Shown: one piece after another, positions 56,622 to 64,000 of the stretch
How positions within the stretch are numbered: the stretch's first letter is position 1
Layout: the number at the start of each line of letters is the position of its first letter
NCBI GenBank assembly: GCA_964445815.1
Contig: CAYULW010000004.1
Location: forward strand, 124,001 to 188,000
Direction: 5' to 3'
Length of the DNA: 64,000 bases
From: CAYULW01 sp964445815
Lineage (GTDB): Bacteria > Bacteroidota > Bacteroidia > Flavobacteriales_E > Vicingaceae
Translations under genes and position numbers: made by a program
Notes under the pieces: model-generated
Databases searched by the model: none
Told to the model about the DNA's origin: nothing
The model's input: the letters and a program-made list of their open reading frames with translations, nothing else

Positions 56622-58059
56622 TTTTTCGATTCTTTATCATGTACTTAACATTCCTGATTTCTTCCTTTGCTAGTAAGGGAAGGGATATCAGTGAAACTGT
56701 TAAGGGTAAAATGAAGACAATCGGAGCAGAGGAATTGTCATAGAAATAAGAGCAAATAAAACAAGCGATACCTACTATTACAGAAATTAAAATCAGCTTC
56801 CTGAGACCAAAATCAATCACTTTTACTCTTAGTGATATTAAATGAATGATGATAAATTCAATAACTCTTACAAAGTAGATGGCATAAGCAATGCCGATCG
56901 TTCCAAACAGGTAATAGCCAATATATCCAAGAATCAGAGTAACAATAATATTGCTGGATTGATTAAATAGGAGGTAATTGGTTTTTTTCTGAGTATAGAG
57001 AGAGTAGGAACTTAGTGTTGTAAATACTCGCCATACAAAGGCTGATGCAAGGATCGGTATGTATTGAAGAGCAGCATGGAAATTCTCTGGAATGATAATA
57101 TTCATTACAGGAATAATTCCTGCAATGACCAATGAGATAGCCAATAAAATAATCAGAAAAATGGTGTGAGATAGAGCTTTGATCTCCTTTCCTTTTTCTA
57201 AATGAGACTCGTTAATGTATTTGTAAAGGGTTGGTGCAATTGCATTGTTCAAGGCATTGAAAATAACTTCCATAAATGTGATAACAATAGAAGCAAAGGC
57301 GTAGACTCCAAGCGTCTTTAGAGAATCTAGTCGCTCAATCATCAATTTATCAATGTTATAGCCTAAGGCTCCAATTAAAGCGTTAATAAACAAGGGAAGA
57401 CCAAAAGCTAACAAGTGTTTAGATGACTTAAGATCAATACGTATCCCATACTTTTTTACAAAAAAAAGCCAGACTAAGCCAATAACGATAAAGTAGCCAA
57501 TACTTCGGCCATAAATTGCACCTTCAGCCTTTAGATCGAGAGCAACTACACCTATGAGTGTTCCAGTAGTCAGCAGAATTAAAGTGGAAACACTAATTAA
57601 TGCATACTGTTTTACCTTGTCCTGATTTCTGAAATAATACAAGAAAAGTTCATTGTATACCATAAAAGCAGATAAGAGTATGACTAAAATGAAAATGGGA
57701 TTGAAACTAAACTTTGAAGACTTGACAACCAGATCAACAATCAACTCTCCAAAGATTAAACTGATCGATATAAAGATGATTTGAAAAAAGAGTAAAAGCC
57801 CTAATGTTGAAGAAATGAGTTGTTTCAGTTTAGTCTCATCTTTGTAAACGTCCCAGTAGAGATAGCCAAAAGCATTGCCTATACCAAGTCCATATATTTG
57901 GGTGAAAATCCCGGTGTATAAGACAAATAGGTTCAGAATAGCATATTGTTCTTCATCTAAATATTGAAGGTAAAGCGGTGCAAAAACAAAAGAAATAGAA
58001 AGCGGTAGGAAGCCGAGTACGGTATACCAAATGGAGTTTTTAAGAATATCTTTTGCCAA
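56611..58059 (-). CDS. Wzx-type polysaccharide flippase (MOP superfamily)
   Basis: The 482 residues comprise about 14 membrane helices arranged in two halves, typical of Wzx flippases: NSIWYTVLGFLPLSISFVFAPLYLQYLDEEQYAILNLFVLYTG at the start, then GLPLFINALIGALGYNIDKLMIERL in the second half. The protein flips undecaprenyl-linked repeat units across the inner membrane. With the polymerase-like protein at 46977 it suggests a Wzx/Wzy-dependent product. The start is a TTG at 58059, and no ATG is near. It is the first minus-strand gene of the cluster. Confidence 0.88.
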   Translation of the reverse strand: MAKDILKNSIWYTVLGFLPLSISFVFAPLYLQYLDEEQYAILNLFVLYTGIFTQIYGLGIGNAFGYLYWDVYKDETKLKQLISSTLGLLLFFQIIFISISLIFGELIVDLVVKSSKFSFNPIFILVILLSAFMVYNELFLYYFRNQDKVKQYALISVSTLILLTTGTLIGVVALDLKAEGAIYGRSIGYFIVIGLVWLFFVKKYGIRIDLKSSKHLLAFGLPLFINALIGALGYNIDKLMIERLDSLKTLGVYAFASIVITFMEVIFNALNNAIAPTLYKYINESHLEKGKEIKALSHTIFLIILLAISLVIAGIIPVMNIIIPENFHAALQYIPILASAFVWRVFTTLSSYSLYTQKKTNYLLFNQSSNIIVTLILGYIGYYLFGTIGIAYAIYFVRVIEFIIIHLISLRVKVIDFGLRKLILISVIVGIACFICSYFYDNSSAPIVFILPLTVSLISLPLLAKEEIRNVKYMIKNRKTML

Positions 58060-58296
58060 AGGAAATGTGTTTCTGTTTTTATAATTAGGCTATTGCTCTG
58101 TATAAATCAGTACGAGATTACAAATTTCTAAGAAGAAAAAGACCATTTTCTTTTATGGATTAATCAGACTTCTTTGTATTCAGTTGTTCGCTTGCTTTTA
58201 GCTTGGTGTTTTATTCGAATTCGTTGGAATACTTAATATTGTCACTGCACAAATTGTAGGAGTTTTGTTCCAAACATTAAAAAGCGAATCCACTTC
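58060..58296. other. Non-coding gap between flippase and acyltransferase genes
   Basis: These 237 bases hold no credible gene, RNA or terminator. There are poly-T/A tracts and a palindromic ATTCGAATTCG-like stretch near 58215. It must hold the promoters of two divergent genes, but no convincing TAnnTTTG box was identified. Confidence 0.4.
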
Positions 58297-59412
58297 ATGA
58301 GTGAAAAGATTATTTATCTTAGAGGCTTAAATGGCATTAGAGCCATTGCTTCCATAGCTGTTGTGATCTCCCATGTCAGTTTGGAACTTTCGGCATTTGG
58401 TTTAGACGAATACATTTTTGGAGTCGCTCAGGATGGGTCGCCTAAGTCCTATACTTTGGCAGGTTATGGTGTAAGCATGTTTTTTGCCCTTAGTGGTTTC
58501 CTGATTACCTATTTGTTAATGTTGGAGAAATCGAAAGTAGGGATATCCATTAAAAAGTTTTATTGGAGACGAATTCTGAGAATATGGCCTTTGTATTATG
58601 GATACATGCTTCTATGCTTCCTGTGTTATTTTATTTTTGATCTATCTGTATATTGGAAATCAACCCCTTATTATTTGTTTTTTGCAGCTAATGTTCCTTT
58701 TATTCTTGGTAGAGAACTTTTTCTTTTGGGACACTTTTGGTCTTTAGCAGTTGAAGAACAATTCTATATGTTTTGGCCTTGGCTGAACAAGATAAAAATT
58801 AGTTCATTGAAGTGGATTGTGCTGTGGATGATTGTTTTATTAATTGGTGCCAAGCTTGTTTTACATTTTATCTTTCCCGGTTCTATACTTGAATCAGTTT
58901 TGCATGTCACAAGATTTCATTGCATGCTTATGGGCTGTCTTGCTGCCCTATTATATTTTGAAAAAAGAAAGTTCTTTTTGACATTCACTACTCATGCATT
59001 TATGCAGCTATTGGCTTGGTTAGCAATGTGTATAGTTGTCTTGAATCGTTTTCACGTTGCATCTGTTATTGATAATGAACTCATTACCCTCGTTACAATA
59101 CTCATCATTATGGGGCAGATCACAGAAAAGGGAGGGCTTAGTTTAGAGAATAAATTATTCAACTTTTTAGGCAAAATATCTTATGGTGTGTATGTAATAC
59201 ACCCCATAATCATTTTCTTGTGTACAAAGTTTTTGTTAATTCAAACCGGATTACAATGGTTGGATTATGCTTTGGTTTATTCAATTATTCTCGTTCTGAC
59301 TATTGTTGTTTCCTATGTGTCTTTTAATTATTTTGAAAATATCTTTCTTTCCATAAAGAAAAAGAAGTTCACGGTTATTCCTTCAGCATTTTCTTCGAAA
59401 GGGCAGTTGTAA
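58297..59412 (+). CDS. Acyltransferase 3 family (OafA/YrhL-like) membrane protein
   Basis: The 371 residues contain about ten helices and the family blocks LRGLNGIRAIASIAVVISHVSLELSAFG, SMFFALSGFLITYLLMLEKSKVGISIKKFYWRRILRIWPLYYGYM, LGHFWSLAVEEQFYMFWPW and a C-terminal ISYGVYVIHPIIIFLCTKFL. It acylates surface carbohydrate, and is distinct in sequence from the other acyltransferase (49322). Its start is 237 bases from the divergent flippase start. No clear promoter was found in that gap. Confidence 0.9.
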   Translation: MSEKIIYLRGLNGIRAIASIAVVISHVSLELSAFGLDEYIFGVAQDGSPKSYTLAGYGVSMFFALSGFLITYLLMLEKSKVGISIKKFYWRRILRIWPLYYGYMLLCFLCYFIFDLSVYWKSTPYYLFFAANVPFILGRELFLLGHFWSLAVEEQFYMFWPWLNKIKISSLKWIVLWMIVLLIGAKLVLHFIFPGSILESVLHVTRFHCMLMGCLAALLYFEKRKFFLTFTTHAFMQLLAWLAMCIVVLNRFHVASVIDNELITLVTILIIMGQITEKGGLSLENKLFNFLGKISYGVYVIHPIIIFLCTKFLLIQTGLQWLDYALVYSIILVLTIVVSYVSFNYFENIFLSIKKKKFTVIPSAFSSKGQL

Positions 59413-59503
59413 AGTAAATAGTTAATGCTCTATAACATTTTCTATTCCTTAGATTGTTCGGTTGAGAGAAGAACTCAATCCAAAATTTGTGCGTAAACCT
59501 GCT

Positions 59504-59511
59504 TAACTTTG
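59504..59511 (+). promoter_or_regulatory. -7 box four bases before the giant surface-protein start
   Basis: TAACTTTG fits TAnnTTTG exactly and is followed by TTAT and the GTG start at 59516, the same layout as the nuclease gene (45164). A TTTG at 59486-59489 is too close to be the -33 box (14 bases). A leaderless transcript is predicted. Confidence 0.45.
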
Positions 59512-59515
59512 TTAT

Positions 59516-62500
59516 GTGAGGAGACCAGTTTTTGCCCTTTTCTTTCTATTGCTTTTAACTGTTGGATTACAGAGTCAAACTTTGATCACAAAGATATCGC
59601 CGAAGTCTGATCAAGTGCTTTTTGAATCTCATATTGTTTTTGAATGGAATGAGGTGCCTCTTCTTGGTATTAACCCTGTCTATTCTATAACTCTTGCTAC
59701 CGACAGTCTGCTTTCTAATGTGATCTACTCAAATGGCGGTTTAAGCCAGACAAAAGATTCTTTTGTCGTTTCTGTATCAGGAAATTATTATTGGCAAGTC
59801 AAAGCTTTAGATCAAAATCTAATTGTTGGAGAGTCATCTATATTCAGTTTTAGATATTTGACTCTTAATGATCTTAGTTCTATATCAATACATTTAAGAG
59901 CAGATTCAGGAGTGCTATTAGGAGTAGGTAATCAGATTGTAAAATGGCTCAATCTAGCGGATACCTCAAAAAGTGCCTTATCTGCAAGTTCCTCGGCTGA
60001 GCCTACTTTGTCCTCAATACAGGGGCTTAATAACAGACCTGTTGTAAACTTTGATGGAGTAGATGACTTGATGGAAATCAATTCATCAATTGGCTTTTCT
60101 GAGTTGTTTGTGGTGGCCAATTGGGGAAGTGGTTCCGCAACATTTCCCAGCTACAACGGATTGATAAGTGGCACGAGCTCTTATTATGCGTTGATTGCAA
60201 ATGGAGCGGGAGGAAGTCAAACAGATTTTCTAAATTCAGCTGTTTTTCCTACCGTAAAGATCAATGGACAAATAACCAGAGACTTTGCTCCTCTTGAAAA
60301 GTTTAAGATTATTAATTCATATCGTTCTACAACTTTCCAGGCTTCAGATTTTCAAATTGGTAGAGACCGAAGCTTTACTTCCAGGCATTGGAATGGAGGT
60401 GTTGCTGAAGTTATTGGCTTTACAAACCAACTGAATGATTCACTCAGAGAAATTGTTAATTCATACTTGTGCGAGCAATATGGTAAACGTTTTTCTTTTC
60501 AGGAAGATATTGAGCTTGTACAGAGCTTGTGTGACACTACGGTAATAGTTGATTCTACTTATAGTTCTTATTTATGGAGCAATGGTGATACTACTTATTT
60601 CTCTGATTTATCAGTTGGTCAATCTTATACCTTAACGGTAACCGATAGTATGGGCTGTCGTTTTTCTGATGAGATAAGTATTCGTTTCCCGATAGGAATG
60701 CCAAGTAAGAATTTACTTTGTGGGCAAGATTCAATTCTTTGGAATACTCATTTGTCAAATGCAGAATACTCATTTAACTGGAGTGGTGGTAGTTCAGATT
60801 CGGCACTAATGATTAAAAGTAATGGCAGTTACGTGCTTACCGTTACCGATAATCAGAATTGCACATTTGTTTCGGACTCAGTTCATGTAATACAAGATAC
60901 AAGTTTTAATCAGCTTAGTTTAGGTGCAGATACTTCTTTATGTGCTCAAGATTTCATTGCATTGCAAAATGCAAATGATACTTTACTTTCCTATTTATGG
61001 TCAACCGGAGATACCATTTCTAGTACCAGAGTGCAATTGTCAGGTCAATATTATATCACGGTAGACAATGGAGTCTGCTCTTTTGTTGATAGTGTAGGGA
61101 TTACAATTATTGGCCAGGCACCAACGGTTAATTTTACAGCAAAGAATTTATTTGCGAATGACTCAGTAGCATTTACCGATTTGAGTATAGCTGCAGGTTT
61201 AGATGTGATTACCGAATGGAATTGGGATTTTGGCGATGGAAATACGTCTATAAAAAAAGATCCTAAGCATTACTATTCCTCGGTTGGAACCTACACGATC
61301 AGATTGACGGTTCGAACTCAAGATGGTTGTACAGGTTCTTTTGCAAAGCAATTGGATATTGTATTAAAACCACCTACGATTGCTAAAGATACAATTGAAG
61401 ATAAAATCACTCTTGTTTTACCGAATCGAGATGATGTGGTATTTGATAGTTTGGTAGTCTTTAAATGGAATAGCAGTTTTTATCAAAATTCAACATCCTA
61501 TTATGTTCTAAGTGTAGCTACTGACTCACTCATGACGAATCTTGTGCATTCAGATTCTTTAAATATAAACTCGGATACTCTTGCATTTAATCAACCTAAT
61601 CTTTTTTATTGGAGAATTGATTTAATTGATACCACCGGCCTTTTACTTCAGTCGGAGGTTTCCGGATTTTGGGTGTCTGATATCTTTGATTTAAATGGGT
61701 TAAGTTTCTTTTTTAGAGCTGATACAGGATTGAACCTTGTTCAAACTAATGAACTTGATAAATGGTTGAATCTAGCCGATACCTCTAGGAGCTTACAAGC
61801 ACCAACTGCTAATGCCCGTCCTATAAGCAGCTTAAATTCGCAGATAAAACCAGGTAAAGTTATTCGCTTTGATGGATCGGATGATTTCATGCTTACAGAT
61901 TCGAGTTTTCAACTGGCAGAAGTCTATACAGTTGCAAAATGGGGAGGTATGTCAACTTCCTTTCCTAACTTCAATGGTCTTCTTTCAGGTCAATCCAGTT
62001 ATTTTATTTTCACAGCCGATGCTTCCATTTCAAATTCTACCCGGTTCTTGCTTGGGTCGTTTCCAAACATGACAGCCAACAAAGTTCAAACGAGAGATTT
62101 TGCACCGATTGATAAATTCAAAATTCTGGGAGCTACAAAACCTACTCCGACCTTATTTCCTGATTTTCAGGTCGGACGAGATAGACAATTCTCAACTCGT
62201 CATTGGAATGGAGATATTGCTGAGATTATCGGATTCTCAAATCCTTTAACTGATTCTGCGAAAGCAATTTTAGATGCGTATTTATGTCAACGATATGCTG
62301 AGCCTTTAGAACTAGGAGAGGATGTATTCATTTCATACGGTTATTGTGATACTATAATTACTGTTGATTCCATTTATCAATCCTATGTGTGGAGTAATGG
62401 AGATACAACAAATTACTCGAAGTTATTGCCGGGTAAAGCATACTCCCTTACTGTGACTGACGATTTTGGTTGTGAGTTTACAGATCAGATATCTGTAGTG

Positions 62501-64000
62501 GTGCCTATTCGGTCGCGAGAAGATCAAATGCTTTGTCTTCAGGACACATTTATTTGGGATACAGGTTTACCCACAACATCGTATAGTTTTGAATGGAATA
62601 CAGGTGATACAGATTCTTCTTTGACAATTGATCAACCGGGAAACTATTACCTTATCATAGAAGATACTCTGGGTTGTTCAATTCAATTAGACTCCATTAT
62701 TGTCCAATATGATTCTTCATTAATTGAATTTAATCTTGGATCTGACACTGCAATCTGCAAGGGGGAGCAAATTCTCCTTGATCAACCATCTTTGCCGATA
62801 AGTTCTTATTTATGGTCAACAGGAAATCAGAACAATTCTATCCGGATTGATACTACTGGTTTTTATGCTTTAACGGTAAGCAACGGCCGATGTATAGAAT
62901 CAGATACAATACATGTAACGATTAAGGGGCGTTCACCCAGAGTCAATTTTAATTTTGGAAACTCCTGTGTGTTTGATACCGTAATGTTTACAGATGCTTC
63001 TATAGCTTATCAAAACGATAGTTTAACTGCTTGGAAGTGGATGTTTTCTGATGGTACTATTCTAAATACCGATACTGTTGCAAAACCCTTTAGTCATTCA
63101 GGCTCTACTTCTGTTAGGCTAGAAGTTTTAACCTTTGTAGGTTGTATAGGTGATACAACCATTCAGGTTCCGATTCATCCTAAGCCTAATGCTTCATTTG
63201 CGATCAACAAGAAATGCTCTAAAACACCGATAGAATTTTTTGATCAGAGTGCTGTTTCAACCGGGAGCATCATTAGCTACGACTGGAATTTTGGAGATAC
63301 AGCAAATAGTTCCAATACCTCGGGATTACAAGACCCTAGTCACGTTTATGATACATTAGGTAACTACCTTATAAAGCTTATTGTAGAGTCAAATGAGGGC
63401 TGTTTGGATACAGTAACTCAAAGTAAATACATTAATCCAACACCTGTTGTTGATTTTATCTATGAAGGCAACTGCGAGGGTGATTCAACCTATTTGATTG
63501 ATCAAACTATTTTGCCCAATGCTAGGGTTGATCGTTATTTGTGGATAATTACCCATCCTTTACAGCCCTTGAGCTACTCAGATTCTATTGTTGGTCTCAA
63601 GCTTCAAAACTTTGGAAAATATCCTGTACAGCTTAATGTAAGATCAGATAGTTTGTGTAGTTCAACCTATAAGGATACAATACAAATAGACCCAAGTCCT
63701 ATAGCTAATTTTTCAACAGGCACATTTTGTTCCTCTCGGACTTTTGAACTGCTTAACCGATCTACAATTCTTGAAGACTCTATAGTTACATATCAATATG
63801 TGTTTAATGGTACTGATACTTCAAGTAATGAGCATCCTTCTTTCTTGTCGACCAATGTCGGATTATTTGATGTGAAGTTGAATGTTGAGAGCAACAAAGG
63901 GTGCAAAGATTCCATAGTGAAGCAAATAACAATTGCGCAACAGCCTGAGGCTGCATTTAAGATTTTAAATAACAATAGTGGAATTCCATTTACGGTATAC
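59516..64000 (+). CDS. Giant secreted PKD-domain surface protein with duplicated lectin-like module (partial, open at window end)
   Basis: An open frame of 1,495 codons starts with GTG (an in-frame stop precedes it at 59504) and runs off the window. After a signal peptide (RRPVFALFFLLLLTVGLQSQ) there are two copies of a ~606-residue module. Each has an FN3-like start, a lectin-like domain (RAD[ST]G, then DFAP[LI][ED]KFKI and RHWNG[GD][VI]AE[VI]IGF), then Ig-like repeats with WSNGDTT and SYTLTVTD-type ends. Copies are offset by 1,818 nt (R128 versus R734). Five PKD-like domains follow or intervene (for example WNWDFGDGNTS near 570). The C-terminus, probably a type IX sorting or gliding-associated domain, is outside. 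Likely a surface adhesin. Confidence 0.85.
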   Translation, partial: MRRPVFALFFLLLLTVGLQSQTLITKISPKSDQVLFESHIVFEWNEVPLLGINPVYSITLATDSLLSNVIYSNGGLSQTKDSFVVSVSGNYYWQVKALDQNLIVGESSIFSFRYLTLNDLSSISIHLRADSGVLLGVGNQIVKWLNLADTSKSALSASSSAEPTLSSIQGLNNRPVVNFDGVDDLMEINSSIGFSELFVVANWGSGSATFPSYNGLISGTSSYYALIANGAGGSQTDFLNSAVFPTVKINGQITRDFAPLEKFKIINSYRSTTFQASDFQIGRDRSFTSRHWNGGVAEVIGFTNQLNDSLREIVNSYLCEQYGKRFSFQEDIELVQSLCDTTVIVDSTYSSYLWSNGDTTYFSDLSVGQSYTLTVTDSMGCRFSDEISIRFPIGMPSKNLLCGQDSILWNTHLSNAEYSFNWSGGSSDSALMIKSNGSYVLTVTDNQNCTFVSDSVHVIQDTSFNQLSLGADTSLCAQDFIALQNANDTLLSYLWSTGDTISSTRVQLSGQYYITVDNGVCSFVDSVGITIIGQAPTVNFTAKNLFANDSVAFTDLSIAAGLDVITEWNWDFGDGNTSIKKDPKHYYSSVGTYTIRLTVRTQDGCTGSFAKQLDIVLKPPTIAKDTIEDKITLVLPNRDDVVFDSLVVFKWNSSFYQNSTSYYVLSVATDSLMTNLVHSDSLNINSDTLAFNQPNLFYWRIDLIDTTGLLLQSEVSGFWVSDIFDLNGLSFFFRADTGLNLVQTNELDKWLNLADTSRSLQAPTANARPISSLNSQIKPGKVIRFDGSDDFMLTDSSFQLAEVYTVAKWGGMSTSFPNFNGLLSGQSSYFIFTADASISNSTRFLLGSFPNMTANKVQTRDFAPIDKFKILGATKPTPTLFPDFQVGRDRQFSTRHWNGDIAEIIGFSNPLTDSAKAILDAYLCQRYAEPLELGEDVFISYGYCDTIITVDSIYQSYVWSNGDTTNYSKLLPGKAYSLTVTDDFGCEFTDQISVVVPIRSREDQMLCLQDTFIWDTGLPTTSYSFEWNTGDTDSSLTIDQPGNYYLIIEDTLGCSIQLDSIIVQYDSSLIEFNLGSDTAICKGEQILLDQPSLPISSYLWSTGNQNNSIRIDTTGFYALTVSNGRCIESDTIHVTIKGRSPRVNFNFGNSCVFDTVMFTDASIAYQNDSLTAWKWMFSDGTILNTDTVAKPFSHSGSTSVRLEVLTFVGCIGDTTIQVPIHPKPNASFAINKKCSKTPIEFFDQSAVSTGSIISYDWNFGDTANSSNTSGLQDPSHVYDTLGNYLIKLIVESNEGCLDTVTQSKYINPTPVVDFIYEGNCEGDSTYLIDQTILPNARVDRYLWIITHPLQPLSYSDSIVGLKLQNFGKYPVQLNVRSDSLCSSTYKDTIQIDPSPIANFSTGTFCSSRTFELLNRSTILEDSIVTYQYVFNGTDTSSNEHPSFLSTNVGLFDVKLNVESNKGCKDSIVKQITIAQQPEAAFKILNNNSGIPFTVY
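59597..62935 (+). repeat. Tandem duplication of a ~1.8-kb module inside the surface-protein gene
   Basis: Two consecutive segments of the surface-protein gene encode the same domain order. Alignable anchors are RADSG (codon at 59897) and RADTG (61715), offset 1,818 bases, and WSNGDTT at 60575 and 62390, offset 1,815. The protein copies are clearly related but diverged, while the DNA is not obviously identical, so the duplication is old. The first copy carries a PKD domain at its end that the second shows in degraded form. Confidence 0.75.

Noticed and set aside
61869..62072. Small ORF within the giant surface-protein gene, on the same strand but in another frame
   Set aside because: It lies wholly inside the continuous 1,495-codon frame and shows no domain of its own.
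1..64000. tRNA, rRNA, CRISPR, insertion sequence or prophage genes
   Set aside because: Intergenic gaps are short and none show cloverleaf, direct-repeat spacer, transposase or phage signals on reading; a tRNAscan or Rfam scan would settle it.

Overview
The window is AT-rich bacterial chromosome from a member of the Bacteroidota, most likely a marine or freshwater flavobacterium (Flavobacteriales-like). The evidence is family content: the small Bacteroidota ribosome-associated protein DUF4295/bL38 next to rpmG and ftsY, a DUF4293 membrane protein, a BshC bacillithiol enzyme, an LptD-type barrel, PorV-like and PKD-rich surface proteins, RprX/RprY-like regulators and recurrent TAnnTTTG -7 promoter boxes without Shine-Dalgarno sequences. 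I see no tRNA, rRNA, CRISPR, phage or insertion-sequence genes. Genes are tightly packed, with many 1-4 bp ATGA or TAATG overlaps, and no gap exceeds about 300 bases.

Layout. 1-4.5 kb: tail of an NTF2-like gene, then rpmG, bL38-like, ftsY, rimO and bshC (translation, SRP targeting, S12 modification, bacillithiol). 4.5-18 kb: envelope genes, with lptD divergent from an amidase, followed by an MCE/MlaD protein, a two-part heterodisulfide-reductase-like Fe-S module with a HAD gene inserted, a YciI lipoprotein, a YdcF/ElyC protein, a carboxypeptidase-regulatory-domain protein and an M23 peptidase. 18-21 kb: a coiled-coil protein, zapA, a structured RNA that fits 6S RNA, and rny, followed by a 166-bp folded inverted repeat. 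21-33.5 kb: aroB-aroA, a coupled pair of outer-membrane proteins (PorV-like and helix-hairpin-helix barrel), an acyltransferase, a two-component system and a lipid-anchored dipeptidyl peptidase III. 33.5-41 kb: an envelope operon (LptF/G permease, glycosyltransferase, dapD, GT9), a START-like protein and a K+ uptake pair. 41-47 kb: two YceI proteins, an FAD oxidoreductase, smpB, a DEDDh-GIY-YIG nuclease and pckA.

47-59.4 kb is a surface-polysaccharide locus: a polymerase-like membrane protein, one GT2, three GT4 transferases, three methyltransferases, two acyltransferase-3 proteins and a Wzx-type flippase. From 59.5 kb to the end runs the first 1,495 codons of one very large secreted protein with two copies of a ~606-residue module (lectin-like plus Ig-like) and five PKD-like domains. 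It is open at the window edge and is probably type IX secretion cargo.

The main themes are envelope construction (LPS transport, peptidoglycan hydrolases, polysaccharide synthesis, outer-membrane proteins), housekeeping (translation, shikimate, lysine, gluconeogenesis) and RNA control (RNase Y, 6S-like RNA). Points most worth following up are the zapA-rny RNA, the folded repeat after rny, the tandem-module giant surface protein, a group of genes whose -7 box lies only 4-5 nt from the start codon, and palindromic operators at the yceI promoter and in the 14.47 kb divergent region.
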